Shown: positions 1 through 9,744, counted from the stretch's first letter. The stretch is 41,399 nt of DNA from Anaerolineales bacterium (GCA_004376465.1 SOJU01000008.1:1-41399), one strand, 5' to 3'. The notes: generated by a model from the letters alone, not told the origin. A program made the numbers and translations.

Positions 1-590
1 CGCAGGTCGAAAATCATGGAGAGGATGGGATTTGCCCGGTCGGAGCCGATCTTTCTTACGTAAGCAGTCGGCATAAGACTGTGGATGCCCTGATTCCCCA
101 GATATTCCCGGTATGAGAAACCCTCCATCTCCGGTGGAGTTTCGAGCAACCCTTGCGCATGAACCCAATCGCCATAACGCCAGTCGATCAAGCGGGAAGC
201 GCGCACGAGAATTCGCCCTTCCACCGTCTTCGTTATCCCCATCTGTGGGATCCGGACTCGCTCCACGGAGAGGACAAGTGCGGTGTACCGATCGCGAACA
301 TCCGGATCTGCCACGACGACACCCGTAACCGTTGTCTTAACGTCCAGGTCGTTATAGAAAGCAATATGCCCTGGCTGCTTCATAATCTCGGAGGGGAGAT
401 ATCGTGCAGCCCCGAGGCATAAGGGAATGAGCAGCAGGAAAAGCCAGCGATGAAGTTGGTTTCTTCGGAAGAGGAGAGCGAAAAGAAAGGCACCGGCGGC
501 GAGCGTTAGCCACTGCCAACCGATCAGCGGTAGATGCCGACCAGCGGTAATGCCGAGCAGCCACATCATGCCCAGCACAAACAATTTCAT
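1..590 (-). CDS. comEC: ComEC/Rec2 DNA uptake channel, N-terminal part (cut by window edge)
   Basis: Translating the minus strand from an ATG at 590 gives an open frame of 196 codons that runs off the left edge. It starts with hydrophobic segments (MKLFVLGMMWLLGITAG, then a second around RWLFLLLIPLCLGAARYL) and continues into a soluble stretch with GHIAFYND, a VTGVVVADPDVRDRYT block and GRILVRAS. That order (two membrane segments, then the DUF4131-type OB-like domain beginning with a GHIAFYND-like motif) is typical of the N-terminus of ComEC/Rec2, the inner-membrane channel for transforming DNA. A GAAGGGGG ribosome site lies just upstream. The competence domain and the metallo-hydrolase-like C-terminus would lie outside the window, so completeness cannot be judged. 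It is separated from the next gene upstream by about 150 bp. Confidence 0.8.
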   Translation of the reverse strand, partial: MKLFVLGMMWLLGITAGRHLPLIGWQWLTLAAGAFLFALLFRRNQLHRWLFLLLIPLCLGAARYLPSEIMKQPGHIAFYNDLDVKTTVTGVVVADPDVRDRYTALVLSVERVRIPQMGITKTVEGRILVRASRLIDWRYGDWVHAQGLLETPPEMEGFSYREYLGNQGIHSLMPTAYVRKIGSDRANPILSMIFDL

Positions 591-742
591 TAAACCCCCT
601 TCATCCCCCTGTTCTACCTACGTCCTGTTCCACTGGAGCTTGTGAGCTCTACCGCGAAAATTCAAAACCAGAGACGGACGTTAGTAACACTCCTTGATCT
701 GTGGAGTTAAGGCTCTATCACACGAGTATCAGGGACCTGGAT

Positions 743-1276
743 CTACCCTGGTATTTTCGGAATCTCATCTTTCGGGAGCATCGCCACGGCATCGACCATT
801 CGCCGATTGAATATCATCGCTGCGCTCTCCGCCTCTACGTTGGGAAAGAGGATCGCAGTTAGCGACGCGTTGTACAACGGCATAAAGAAGCGCTCACTAT
901 CGAACATCAGCGATCCGAAATTGAATTTACCAGGTGTCTCGATAATCCCCATTAATTCATACCCGCCCATAATCACGCGTACCCAGTGAGGGACATTGGT
1001 TGTATATCCCCCTCTGGTGAAACCTGTGGGACCCATTTCGTTGCGTCCACTTAGAAGGATGACAACGATTTCGCTCTTCACGAGCCATAAGGTTGGATAA
1101 CGAGCGACCAGCTTGCCGGGCTGATGAAGCCGCATCAAGTGGGCTCCTTCAATCTCGATATAGGAGGATGTGGGCATGTTGAGGAAACTGAATAGACCGC
1201 TAGCCGATGGATGTACCCGGCCAAGCACGCGGTGACTGGCTGTATAGATCTCGATTGAAATTGACCTGTTTGCCAT
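743..1276 (-). CDS. Conserved-looking protein of unknown function, 177 aa
   Basis: I do not recognise this protein. It begins MANRSISIEIYTASHRVLGRV and has no signal peptide, membrane segment, cysteine cluster or nucleotide-binding motif. The sequence alternates short hydrophobic strands with charged turns, which suggests a mostly beta fold. Its start lies 14 bp after the stop of the receiver-GAF-ATPase gene on the same strand, so the two are almost certainly co-transcribed. That makes a partner or output role for the signalling protein the most natural guess, but this is inference from position only. Codon phase and length support a real gene rather than a shadow. Confidence 0.75.
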   Translation of the reverse strand: MANRSISIEIYTASHRVLGRVHPSASGLFSFLNMPTSSYIEIEGAHLMRLHQPGKLVARYPTLWLVKSEIVVILLSGRNEMGPTGFTRGGYTTNVPHWVRVIMGGYELMGIIETPGKFNFGSLMFDSERFFMPLYNASLTAILFPNVEAESAAMIFNRRMVDAVAMLPKDEIPKIPG

Positions 1277-1290
1277 AGATTTCTCTTCCT

Positions 1291-2925
1291 TTAGAGAATG
1301 GGTAGGGCAAAGGTGATGGATGTGCTTGCTGGGGTATGCTCATACCACATCACACCTTTCATGCTCTCCACGATCATGCGGATCTCGCCCATAGAAAGGC
1401 CCGGTCCCATTTGACCGGCGACTGGATCTATCTCTGGGGCCGTGATCGCCTGTACGGTGTCAGGCGAAAGCCCTGGGCTGGAGTCGGAGACACGGACAGC
1501 AGCCCAGGCTCCGTCATGCATTTCGACATTTACTGTCAATGGAAACTCCTCACTCTGCGAGCGGAGGATTTCGAAGTAATGGGTCTCCAGGATAACTCTG
1601 CCTCGGACCGTCCGACGGACCGCTGCTGCAACTACAGCCTCCAAGATCTGCTGCACTTTCTCGGGGTCGCCACGGAAGAGAGGGATGTTTTTTCCTCTCT
1701 CAGAGATGAGTTCTAGGCCCTTCGCTTCTGCCGCATTCTTCATTGATTCCACAGTCTCGTTCACAAGACCGGAAATATCCACCATCTCACTGGATTGTTC
1801 AGCATCGAGGTTGACAACTGGCATCGCGTCCAAACCGCGCAGTTGTCCCATCAATTGGTCCAGCGCCTGGCGGATGCTCTCCTCATTCCCGGGATTCGAT
1901 TTCAAAATACCCTCTAATGTCTCCAGCGCCTGGCTTACCCCAAGTGAAAATTCCGGGGTTGCTGCCGAGGAGACTGGCTGCGGGGTGAGAGGTTTGGTTT
2001 TTACACTGCGTTTTAGTGTGGCTTGTTCAAGCGCAACACCAGCCCAATCAGCTAGAGCCATCATCAGCGTTAGGTGATGCTCATTGAAGGTCCGTGGAGC
2101 GAGACGGTTGTAAACTCCAAGAACACCGACGACCTTGTTTCGCATCCGCAGGGGAACATTGACGATAGACTGTACGAGAAAACCAGTCTGGACCTTGACC
2201 GGCCCGGCTTCCATTGAAGGCTGGCGCAGGATTGGTTGACCGCTATGGAACACTTCTCCAACAATCGTATCGCTTACCCGCAGCTTCTGTAGGGTGGCAT
2301 GCTTGTCACCTGCCTGTTTGCTCGCCCGCAGTACGAGTTCCTTGCTCTCAGGTTCCGCCAGGTAAATTGAAGCCTCTTCCGCATCGGTAACAAAGGCGGC
2401 TGCCTCAACAACACTGCGGAGGATCTCGTTCAGGTCGTCCAAGCTGACGACGGCCCGACCGATCTCGCTGAGCATCCGAATTTCATCGGTTCGCCTTCGA
2501 AGCTGCTCCCGTAATCCATCCATCCGCGAAGTGAGGATCTCAGTATCCGCTTGGGCGGATCGGGTTTCGCTCACATCGGTTATCGCCTGACACAATTCAG
2601 TGGGACGGTACGGTTTCAACAGAAAATCGTTTACACCGAGTCGAAAAAGCTCTCTCAAACGAGATAGCGGAAAGTGTGCTGCGAGTAGGATGGCGGGCGA
2701 ATCATCCCCGTTAGAGCGGAAGTTCCTAAGGCTTGCGAGCGGATCCCCGCGCAACTGGGTCACATCCACGACCAATATGTCTGGGTCAGGCGCTTGCTCA
2801 CTTTGCACCCATGCATGAAACCCGGATGGTTTAAGGATGCGTTCAACGATCGCTTGTGCGTTCGACTCAACATCAGCGATCACAATAATTTGCGGGGATG
2901 TCTCAGAAGACGGGTTCTCGCTCAT
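1291..2925 (-). CDS. Receiver-GAF-HATPase-like signalling protein with degenerate kinase core
   Basis: Residues 12-120 form a response-regulator receiver domain, with a likely phospho-acceptor Asp54 (LVVDV) and conserved Lys104 (FLLKPYRP). A coiled-coil linker leads to a GAF domain at about 155-305 (EILRSVVEAAAFVTDAEEAS through VVGVLGVYNRLAPRTFNEHH). The C-terminal third resembles a histidine-kinase ATPase domain: an N-box position (KVQQILEAVVAAAVRR), a DxGxG-like site (VSDSSPGLS) and a G2-like GPGLSMGEIRMIVESMKG. The N-box lacks its conserved Asn, the DxGxG motif is altered, and I see no H-box histidine. It may therefore bind a ligand or act as a sensor without autokinase activity. It is cytoplasmic, with no membrane segments, and is the first gene of a two-gene unit with the 177-aa protein. 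Confidence 0.85.
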   Translation of the reverse strand: MSENPSSETSPQIIVIADVESNAQAIVERILKPSGFHAWVQSEQAPDPDILVVDVTQLRGDPLASLRNFRSNGDDSPAILLAAHFPLSRLRELFRLGVNDFLLKPYRPTELCQAITDVSETRSAQADTEILTSRMDGLREQLRRRTDEIRMLSEIGRAVVSLDDLNEILRSVVEAAAFVTDAEEASIYLAEPESKELVLRASKQAGDKHATLQKLRVSDTIVGEVFHSGQPILRQPSMEAGPVKVQTGFLVQSIVNVPLRMRNKVVGVLGVYNRLAPRTFNEHHLTLMMALADWAGVALEQATLKRSVKTKPLTPQPVSSAATPEFSLGVSQALETLEGILKSNPGNEESIRQALDQLMGQLRGLDAMPVVNLDAEQSSEMVDISGLVNETVESMKNAAEAKGLELISERGKNIPLFRGDPEKVQQILEAVVAAAVRRTVRGRVILETHYFEILRSQSEEFPLTVNVEMHDGAWAAVRVSDSSPGLSPDTVQAITAPEIDPVAGQMGPGLSMGEIRMIVESMKGVMWYEHTPASTSITFALPIL

Positions 2926-3178
2926 AACATTTCTTTCTGTGAGGACGCAGCAAGGACTGCGCTCGGTGGTGATATGAAGATGTGGTTCCGACCAAGATTA
3001 AGTTGATGCCCGGCTATTATCTTGCTGCCAGTAACCGTAATTATTCATCAAACGGGTCTAAAAAGACAATCTGGGTGATAAGGAACGTCGACCTTCGCCG
3101 TGCGTGCACAAACATAGGCTTCGTAGTTATGCTTCTTCGATTGTAGCATAAGGAGGGATAGATGAATCGTTACTTTGG

Positions 3179-3784
3179 TCACTCTTCCGCGGCGACGGCG
3201 AGATCATAATGTGGGATTATCCCCGCCTCTGAGGGAGGCCAATAGACAAGGACAGCCTTGCCGATGATTTCCTCGATCGGTAGAGGTCCCCAATTCTGAG
3301 AGTCAGAGGAGTTATTGCGGTTGTCACCGAGGACGAAGAGTTCATCTGGGCCGATGACCCACTCGCCGTCATAGCGGGGGGTGGCTGCGAGATAAGGTTC
3401 ATCAAGGATTTGTCCGTCGATGTACACATCCCCCCCGCGGATCGTGACTGTGTTTCCGGGAAGGCCGATCACGCGTTTAATAAATCGTCGTGAGGGGTTG
3501 AGCGGGAAGCGGAAGACGATGATGTCTCCCCTATCCGCATCGTTCCACCGATAAGCGATGCGGTTTACAACGACGAATTGCCCTTCGTGCAAACTCGGCT
3601 CCATACTGATACCTTCTACACGAATTCGTGCCGTAAGGAGATTGACGGCGAGGAAGAGCACTCCGGCGATCGCAACAGTCTGGATGAGTTCTCCAAAAAA
3701 CCGTAAGATCCGCGTTCGGAGCGATGGTGAGACGGAGGCGCCCCACTCAGGGGGCGCGGTTTCATGCGTCGGAGTGTCTTGCAT
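3179..3784 (-). CDS. lepB: Signal peptidase I
   Basis: Type I signal peptidase cleaves signal peptides from exported proteins at the outer face of the membrane. The 201-aa protein has a short cytoplasmic N-terminus and one membrane segment at about 33-51. All family boxes are visible: the catalytic Ser60 in VEGISMEPSLHEG, the catalytic Lys103 in RRFIKRVIGLPGNTV, a GDIIVFRFP strand, and the C-terminal signature ELFVLGDNRNNSSDS. Length is typical of the single-anchor Gram-positive-style enzymes. It lies 68 bp after der on the same strand, at the end of the TPR-cdaA-cdaR-der run, and could share its transcript. Confidence 0.97.
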   Translation of the reverse strand: MQDTPTHETAPPEWGASVSPSLRTRILRFFGELIQTVAIAGVLFLAVNLLTARIRVEGISMEPSLHEGQFVVVNRIAYRWNDADRGDIIVFRFPLNPSRRFIKRVIGLPGNTVTIRGGDVYIDGQILDEPYLAATPRYDGEWVIGPDELFVLGDNRNNSSDSQNWGPLPIEEIIGKAVLVYWPPSEAGIIPHYDLAVAAEE

Positions 3785-3852
3785 GGCGATAGATTATATC
3801 ATGGCCTCCGGCCACGAAAGTGCAAAGATACCAGCAAGAATTGGCGCAATCT

Positions 3853-5226
3853 TTATCTGTCTCGCTTGCGGAAAGAGAGCCGTATTGGTGTACCAATGAA
3901 ACCATATTCGTTGCGGATCTGATTTTCAAGGTAGCGGACGTACGAGAAATGGACTAAATCCGGATTGTTGACATGGAAGAGGAAGGTAGGAGGGTTGGTC
4001 CTTACCTGAGTGACAAAGAGAATGTTCAGGCGCTTACCCTTGCGTGTGGGAGGGGCATGAGAGTTGAGAGCTTTTTGGAGCAAGCGATTAAGCTCTCCGG
4101 TCGGTATCCGAATAAGGCGTTCTTCCTGAACTCGCAGTGCTGCCGGTAGCACTTGGCTTACACGCTGACCTGTCTTGGCTGAAATGAAGAGTACGGGTAC
4201 GAAGTCCAAGAAGTTGAGTGTTTGGCGGACCTGCTCCGTATATGCGTTTATGGTGTGAGAGTCTTTTAGTACGAGGTCCCATTTGTTTACAAGTACGACG
4301 ACGCTTTTCATCTTATCGATGACCATCCCGGCTATGTGGGCATCCTGGGCGGTGCCACCTTCAACAGCGTCGATCAGCAGCAGAACAACATCCGCTCGTT
4401 CAATCGCCTTAAGCGCACGCAAAACAGAATATTTTTCAACGCCGGGCTCGATCCTTCCCCTGCGCCGGATCCCCGCGGTATCGATGAGCGTAATTGGCAA
4501 GCCCTGGTGAACGAGATGTGTATCAACCGCATCTCGGGTTGTGCCGGGTATGGGCGAGACGATGACGCGTTCTTCACCGAGGAGTCGATTCAGCAAACTC
4601 GATTTGCCGACATTGGGTCTGCCCACTATTGCGATTTTTAAAGATTCGTCGTCAGTCTCTTCGAGCGCACCTTCTGGTTTAATGGTTTCGATTAATTGGT
4701 CAAGCAGGTCTCCTGTGCTGGTTCCATGTAGGGCGGAGATGGGGATCGGATCTCCCATACCCAATGCGTAGAATTCGGTGGTTCCGGCACGACGCTCTGC
4801 GTTGTCGCAGCGATTGACAACAAGCAGAACGGGGGGGTGTAACTTGCCCGCAACCAGGCGCTGCTGTTTTCGCAGGATCTCAACAATCTCTTCGTCCGCG
4901 GGTGTGACCCCGCTCTCTACGTCCACCAAGAAGAGCACTGCATCGGCTTCGCGCGCAGCAATCTCCGCTTGATCGCGGATGCTGGAGATGTAATCCGCAG
5001 AATCGATGGAGAGCGGCTCTAACCGGCTCATGTTGGTTGGGTCGATCCCGCCAGTGTCGACGATGTCAAATATGATCCCGTTCCATTCCGCTTCAGCCAC
5101 AAGACGATCGCGAGTGGTGCCGGGTTTATCGTCGACGACAGCAAGACGTTCGCCGGCAAGACGGTTGAAGAGTGTTGACTTGCCAACATTTGGGCGTCCA
5201 ACCAATGCAACAATAGGGCGGGTCAT
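3853..5226 (-). CDS. der: Ribosome-assembly GTPase Der (EngA)
   Basis: Der is the tandem-GTPase factor required for 50S subunit maturation. The 457-aa protein has two G domains and a KH-like C-terminal domain. First domain: GRPNVGKST at 10-18, DTGG at 57-60, and NRCD at 138-141, a mild variant of the usual NKxD. Second domain: GRPNVGKSS at 202-210, DTAG at 249-252, and NKWD at 314-317. The KH-like domain covers about 350-457 and ends in the usual basic tail (RLSFRKRDR). The start is six bases after the cdaR stop, so the two genes are co-transcribed. Confidence 0.98.
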   Translation of the reverse strand: MTRPIVALVGRPNVGKSTLFNRLAGERLAVVDDKPGTTRDRLVAEAEWNGIIFDIVDTGGIDPTNMSRLEPLSIDSADYISSIRDQAEIAAREADAVLFLVDVESGVTPADEEIVEILRKQQRLVAGKLHPPVLLVVNRCDNAERRAGTTEFYALGMGDPIPISALHGTSTGDLLDQLIETIKPEGALEETDDESLKIAIVGRPNVGKSSLLNRLLGEERVIVSPIPGTTRDAVDTHLVHQGLPITLIDTAGIRRRGRIEPGVEKYSVLRALKAIERADVVLLLIDAVEGGTAQDAHIAGMVIDKMKSVVVLVNKWDLVLKDSHTINAYTEQVRQTLNFLDFVPVLFISAKTGQRVSQVLPAALRVQEERLIRIPTGELNRLLQKALNSHAPPTRKGKRLNILFVTQVRTNPPTFLFHVNNPDLVHFSYVRYLENQIRNEYGFIGTPIRLSFRKRDR

Positions 5227-5232
5227 AATGGA

Positions 5233-6483
5233 TTACGAGCTAGGTGTGGCCGTCGGGCGTGGGGTGGCGGTGAGGACGACTTCGATGACGGAGGGGTTTG
5301 GCGTCTCCCAGGCGAGACCGTCCGGCAGTACGATCACCTCAGGCTCCAATTGATACGTGCCTATGGTAAGGCCCTGCACGTCTAAAACGGCTCTTACGTC
5401 TTCCGGCTTAAGTGTGTCAAGTAATTCCGCAGGGCCGGAAAGAATTAGGTTCACCCTCTCAGGAGATGGATAGCTGTAGAGACCTAAGCCAACCCCCTCA
5501 ATTTCCACGGGGAGGAAGATCGTGATAGATGTTTCGATCGGGTCGATCTCAACCTGAACTAGAGCGATCTGTTCTCCAATCAGGATGAACCCCGGTGGAA
5601 GATCGAGGGGAACACGTTCTTCGAAATCATCGGTCCGTCCAGCCACATTCACAGGCAGAGTCTGCAGGTAGCCCGGAAGAGCTTCCAAAGCCTCTGGGTC
5701 GTCTGAAAAAACCGCAACTTCTTGAGGGGATACGGAAATGCGAGCTACCCGGTAATACCCCTGTTCCTCTAGTATGTCCTGTCCTTCAATGACTGGAATG
5801 ACCAACAACCGGCGAATGTTCTCGATCTTGGTGATCTCAATACTAACGTGAACTTGTTCTTCAGCGGAATTCACATCAGTGACAACATTGCCTTCGCTAT
5901 CGATGAAATTTATTGTGTAAACCTGATCGATTGAGCTCTGGCGATCTGTAAGATCGACGACAACCTGCCCGATGACAACTTGGTCTACTCGACTGGCTGG
6001 TCCGAAGATAGTCGTCTCGGTTAGATCGGTAACCGGCTTCTCTGCGCGGTAATCAGGCGCTGGGTCTCCTATGGTGCTCACTTCGATGTTGACTGTCTTT
6101 GTGGCGAGCGGCTCGATGGTCAGGGTTACGGTTGAGGGGTCAATCGAAGTATGTTGGATCGCGCGGCGGCTGGTGTGGAATTTCAGGGTCACATGCGTGG
6201 TCCCCTCCTCAAGCTGGCTCAGGTCGGCATACACCTCCAGATCGGAGATGGTTAGATTGCGCCAAACGGAGGTGGGCGCACGCAAGGTCACATCTGCAAA
6301 CTCCGGGAAGTCCCCCACAATGGTTAATCCAGCCTTCAGATTGCGGTAGTCAATGGCAACTTGCTCGGGAAAGATTTGCTCGACGACGGGATCCTGCTGC
6401 CCTACTGCGGCAACCCATGCAGTAAGCGCCAGGATTAAGGACATGAGCAGTGTTCCAAGATTCTGTCGAAGCCAGCTGATCAT
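5233..6483 (-). CDS. cdaR: YbbR-domain protein, CdaA regulator (CdaR-like)
   Basis: This 416-aa protein has an N-terminal membrane segment (about 9-28) followed by a long extracytoplasmic region of repeated beta-rich YbbR modules, roughly four at about 35-115, 120-210, 215-305 and 310-400. Each carries the pattern of a hydrophobic strand ending in a proline-rich turn (for example VNIEVSTIGDPAPDY). It ends in a short Thr/Pro tail. YbbR proteins encoded beside cdaA regulate the membrane diadenylate cyclase, and here the ATG overlaps the cdaA stop by four bases (ATGA), the classic coupled arrangement. The family is known from Firmicutes; the role here is inferred from domain and position. Confidence 0.92.
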   Translation of the reverse strand: MISWLRQNLGTLLMSLILALTAWVAAVGQQDPVVEQIFPEQVAIDYRNLKAGLTIVGDFPEFADVTLRAPTSVWRNLTISDLEVYADLSQLEEGTTHVTLKFHTSRRAIQHTSIDPSTVTLTIEPLATKTVNIEVSTIGDPAPDYRAEKPVTDLTETTIFGPASRVDQVVIGQVVVDLTDRQSSIDQVYTINFIDSEGNVVTDVNSAEEQVHVSIEITKIENIRRLLVIPVIEGQDILEEQGYYRVARISVSPQEVAVFSDDPEALEALPGYLQTLPVNVAGRTDDFEERVPLDLPPGFILIGEQIALVQVEIDPIETSITIFLPVEIEGVGLGLYSYPSPERVNLILSGPAELLDTLKPEDVRAVLDVQGLTIGTYQLEPEVIVLPDGLAWETPNPSVIEVVLTATPRPTATPSS

Positions 6484-7349
6484 TGCTTAGACTCTCGTTC
6501 GCCCTGGGTGCGGGCAAGGAAGCGCTCGAGCCACCCAGGAAATCTCCCGGTCGTCCGCGGCCGGAAGAATGCGGTCAGGATGTTTTTCAAACGTGCTTGA
6601 TCCAGCCGGCGGATCATCCGGCCATTATGTGTGACCGAGATGCCGCCCGTCTCCTCCGAGACGACAACAGACACGGCGTCACTTACCTCACTGATCCCCA
6701 GAGCCGCACGATGCCGCAGGCCCATCGACCGATCGGTTGAACGGGAAAGTGTGCCGCTGGAAGAGAGCGGCATAACGCACCCAGCGGCTGCAATCCTGTC
6801 TTTTTCGATGATCGCGGCGCCATCGTGGAGCGGAGTGTTGATATGAAAAATTTGGAGCAGTAGTTGCGGTGTAAGCTCTGCATCCAGCGTCACGCCGGTT
6901 TCTTTGTAATCGGCAAGAGGGATTTCACGCTCGATGACGATTAAAGCGCCATAGCGCCGGTCTGATAAGCGCTGGGCGGTGACGCATACGGTCTCGATGA
7001 GCGCTTCAATGTGATCCGGAGTTGCGCTCAGGAAGAACATATTGTTTGTACGACCGAGGCGCTCCAACGCACGCCGGATTTCCGGGGCGAAGATCACCGG
7101 AATTGCTATTAGCAGAGCGGGTAAAGAGGCCTCTAATAACCATGTGAACGCCGGGAGGTTGAGCAGGCTGGTGAGTACAGCGATGGTGATGACCAATACG
7201 ATCATCCCGCGCAGAAGGGCGACGGCCTGTGTCCCACGGACCAGGCGCAGCAGGAAGAAAACTGCCATGGTCACGAGAAGAACATCTACTGCACTCAGTA
7301 GGTCGAACCGTTGGAAGAAGAAAGTCAATTCTGAGATGAAATTTGTCAC
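6480..7349 (-). CDS. cdaA: Membrane diadenylate cyclase CdaA (c-di-AMP synthase)
   Basis: CdaA condenses two ATP into the second messenger c-di-AMP, which controls potassium and osmolyte balance and wall homeostasis. The 289-aa protein has three N-terminal membrane segments (about 18-38, 45-62, 70-88) and a DAC domain at about 105-260. Both catalytic signatures are present: DGA at 176-178 (LHDGAAIIEKDRI) and RHR at 212-214 (MGLRHRAALGISE). The start is a GTG (MTNFISEL) with only a weak purine stretch upstream. It lies 29 bp after the TPR gene and overlaps cdaR by four bases, giving the conserved cdaA-cdaR pair. Confidence 0.96.
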   Translation of the reverse strand: MTNFISELTFFFQRFDLLSAVDVLLVTMAVFFLLRLVRGTQAVALLRGMIVLVITIAVLTSLLNLPAFTWLLEASLPALLIAIPVIFAPEIRRALERLGRTNNMFFLSATPDHIEALIETVCVTAQRLSDRRYGALIVIEREIPLADYKETGVTLDAELTPQLLLQIFHINTPLHDGAAIIEKDRIAAAGCVMPLSSSGTLSRSTDRSMGLRHRAALGISEVSDAVSVVVSEETGGISVTHNGRMIRRLDQARLKNILTAFFRPRTTGRFPGWLERFLARTQGERESKQ

Positions 7350-7378
7350 GACGATACTCTTTACTGAGCGGTTAGGAC

Positions 7379-9715
7379 TTAAGCGCCGTCTTTAAGATTG
7401 CGCAAGAGATCATGATAGCCCTCAATGTTTGGGGGATCCAGATCGATGATTGTCTGAATTGTCGTAATAGCGTCCTTGGCCTGACCCGCGTCCAATTGGA
7501 TCTCACCCAGCGCGTCGTATTGGGCGATCGCGTCGGCGGTTCTCCCAGCTGCCCGGTATGCCTCTGCCAGGCGGGAATGGAGCGCCTGTTTCCCGGGATA
7601 TTCACGAGCAAGATCTTCCAAAAGGGTGAGAGCTTCCAGTGCATGATCCGACTGCACGAGATGGTCCAGCTGGATGTCCAGGGCAACTGCTGCCTGTTCC
7701 TCATGCCCAAGCCGCAAGTTCAGATCAATCAGATGGGAACGGGCTTTCTCGTTCTGTGGGTCGATCTCGCAGATTTCTTCAAAGGTTTGCAGCGCCTGAC
7801 GCAGATCCAATCTCGAGAGATCGATATCCCCCATCATGTCCAGGGTCTTAATTTTCCACTCTCGGCTTACAGGGCCGCGTTGGCTGAGTTTATAGGCATC
7901 ATCCAGTGTTGAACGTGCGGAGTCGATTTCCGCCATCTGCCGGTAAAGCTCGGCCAGGTCGAGATATTGTTTAAGCGCCTCTTCGGTTCTGTCTTGTTGC
8001 GCCAGGAGATCGATAAGCTGCTTCCTCGCGGCGATGTCGATTGGGGAATGACGGATAATGCGGGCGTAGACGTTGGATGCGGCGGAGATTTCGCCGCGGA
8101 CGCGGTGTGTCTTGGCGATGATTCGCAGTTTGGTCATGCCTCCGGTTGTGTTGCCTTGCCGGATCATAATCTCCGCCATCCGTAAGTGCAGCCCGAGATA
8201 GCCGGGAATTAGGTCGAGCGCCAGCATGGCTTCTTCCATGGCGACTTCGTACTTCTTGTTTTTGACCAAGTCGTCGATCCGACCGATGGCTTGCAGAATG
8301 CGTTCTGTTCCACCCACTGCGAGCATATCGGCGATCGGCACCAAATCTGCCCCTTCTGACTCGCCTTCGAGCTGGCGGCGCGCCTGACGGAGACGTTCGA
8401 GCCACTCCGGACCGCTCAAGAAGCTGAGTGTGTTTTCAACGATCTGCGAGAGCGTCTCATCATCTCCCTCGCTCATTGTAGCCATGATCGTATCGTAGAG
8501 CTGATTAAGATCGCCGGACTGGTTCTCATCGACAGAAAGAGTGTCTGCGTAGCGCAGAGCCTGAAGCAGAAAACGGGCCGCTTCTGGAAGGTCGGCACGC
8601 ATGCGAGCCAGGCGGCCGAGGGCGAGGTTTGCTCCTAGATCGAGATCGGGATGGCCAAGGGACTGGGTTAGGTATTTCGTTGCCCCTTCTTGGTCACCAT
8701 GGTTCTTGAGCAGAATGCCGAGGTTGTAATAAACTGCAGGATGGTCCAATCCGGCTTTGATCGCGCTCTCGTACTGTTTGATCGCCTGCGTGATATTGTC
8801 GTGGGTTTGATAATCAATCGCCTGCCCTAGATAGCGGAGCATCTGCGGCTGGCCGACGCTCTTTCGCTCCTGGCTGATGCGGCTCTTTGTGAGTTCTGAC
8901 ATATCTATCGGAGATGACCCATTTCCGTTCTCGTCACCTGTCTCTTCAAAGATCAATCCCGCAAGGATAGTCAACGCTCGAGCCTGGGCTGTCGTCTCCG
9001 GGTCAGCCTGCTGGCTGTCGTCGATTTCCTCAACATCATCGGCTTTCAGGTAATCTTTTACCTGATCCATCCGCAGAGGGGCAGTGGTCCCTCGCGGTTC
9101 TGAGGGAGGTGGCAAAGGTTTGCCCTGCTGGAGAAAGCGCAGTGCCCGAGCGGCTTCCTTCTCACCGGGGATCAGGCGTAGCGCGCGCTCAGCGGCATCT
9201 TTAGCGAGATCTACCTTCCCGTCTGATTGTAGGATCGAGGCAACTGCGAGATATTCATAGACCGCCTCTCGCTTGCGGCCCAACCGTTCGAAGGTCATGG
9301 CCAATTTGGTCCGCGTGTTGAGCTCGCCGGGAACCATCCGGGCGATTTGGGACCAGTTATCGATGGCTTTATCCGCGTCTCGACGCTTGAGGTGCAGCTC
9401 AGCCGCGGCGGTTCTCTGGGCGACAGCGCTGTCGATTTGATTCATGAGTTCGAGAATTTCGGATGTTTTTTCTACGGGTACGGGGTCATCCGGGGCTAAT
9501 TTCGCTGCGTGTTGATAGATTTCGAGTGCTTCTTGGTACTTTTCTGACTCTAAGAGTGCCAGCCCGAGACTCGTCAAAGCCCCAGGATCGTCGGCTTTCA
9601 GTGCGAGCGCCTTGCGGTAATACTCGATCGCTCGGTCCCATTGGAGATCCCAAGCTGCGGAGTGCCCAAGGCGCATGGATTCTTCGAAGAGTTCTTGGCG
9701 TTCTGTCATGCCCAT
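7379..9715 (-). CDS. Large tetratricopeptide-repeat protein, 778 aa
   Basis: The protein is built almost wholly of TPR-like helical pairs, without a signal peptide or membrane segment, so it is probably a cytoplasmic scaffold. Clear repeats include AIEYYRKALALKADDPGALT near the N-terminus, AIKQYESAIKAGLDHPAVYY at about 315-335 and ALQTFEEICEIDPQNEKARS near 635-655. A proline-rich linker (GKPLPPPSEP) and an acidic stretch at about 200-265 split the repeats into an N-terminal block and a longer C-terminal block. It is the first gene of the run leading into cdaA, with 29 bp between them. Its partner is unknown; a structural or sensing role linked to c-di-AMP synthesis is only positional inference. 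An alternative ATG lies two codons downstream. Confidence 0.9.
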   Translation of the reverse strand: MGMTERQELFEESMRLGHSAAWDLQWDRAIEYYRKALALKADDPGALTSLGLALLESEKYQEALEIYQHAAKLAPDDPVPVEKTSEILELMNQIDSAVAQRTAAAELHLKRRDADKAIDNWSQIARMVPGELNTRTKLAMTFERLGRKREAVYEYLAVASILQSDGKVDLAKDAAERALRLIPGEKEAARALRFLQQGKPLPPPSEPRGTTAPLRMDQVKDYLKADDVEEIDDSQQADPETTAQARALTILAGLIFEETGDENGNGSSPIDMSELTKSRISQERKSVGQPQMLRYLGQAIDYQTHDNITQAIKQYESAIKAGLDHPAVYYNLGILLKNHGDQEGATKYLTQSLGHPDLDLGANLALGRLARMRADLPEAARFLLQALRYADTLSVDENQSGDLNQLYDTIMATMSEGDDETLSQIVENTLSFLSGPEWLERLRQARRQLEGESEGADLVPIADMLAVGGTERILQAIGRIDDLVKNKKYEVAMEEAMLALDLIPGYLGLHLRMAEIMIRQGNTTGGMTKLRIIAKTHRVRGEISAASNVYARIIRHSPIDIAARKQLIDLLAQQDRTEEALKQYLDLAELYRQMAEIDSARSTLDDAYKLSQRGPVSREWKIKTLDMMGDIDLSRLDLRQALQTFEEICEIDPQNEKARSHLIDLNLRLGHEEQAAVALDIQLDHLVQSDHALEALTLLEDLAREYPGKQALHSRLAEAYRAAGRTADAIAQYDALGEIQLDAGQAKDAITTIQTIIDLDPPNIEGYHDLLRNLKDGA

Positions 9716-9744
9716 ACTTTTTATTAAAATAGGTTAGAGAGGCG

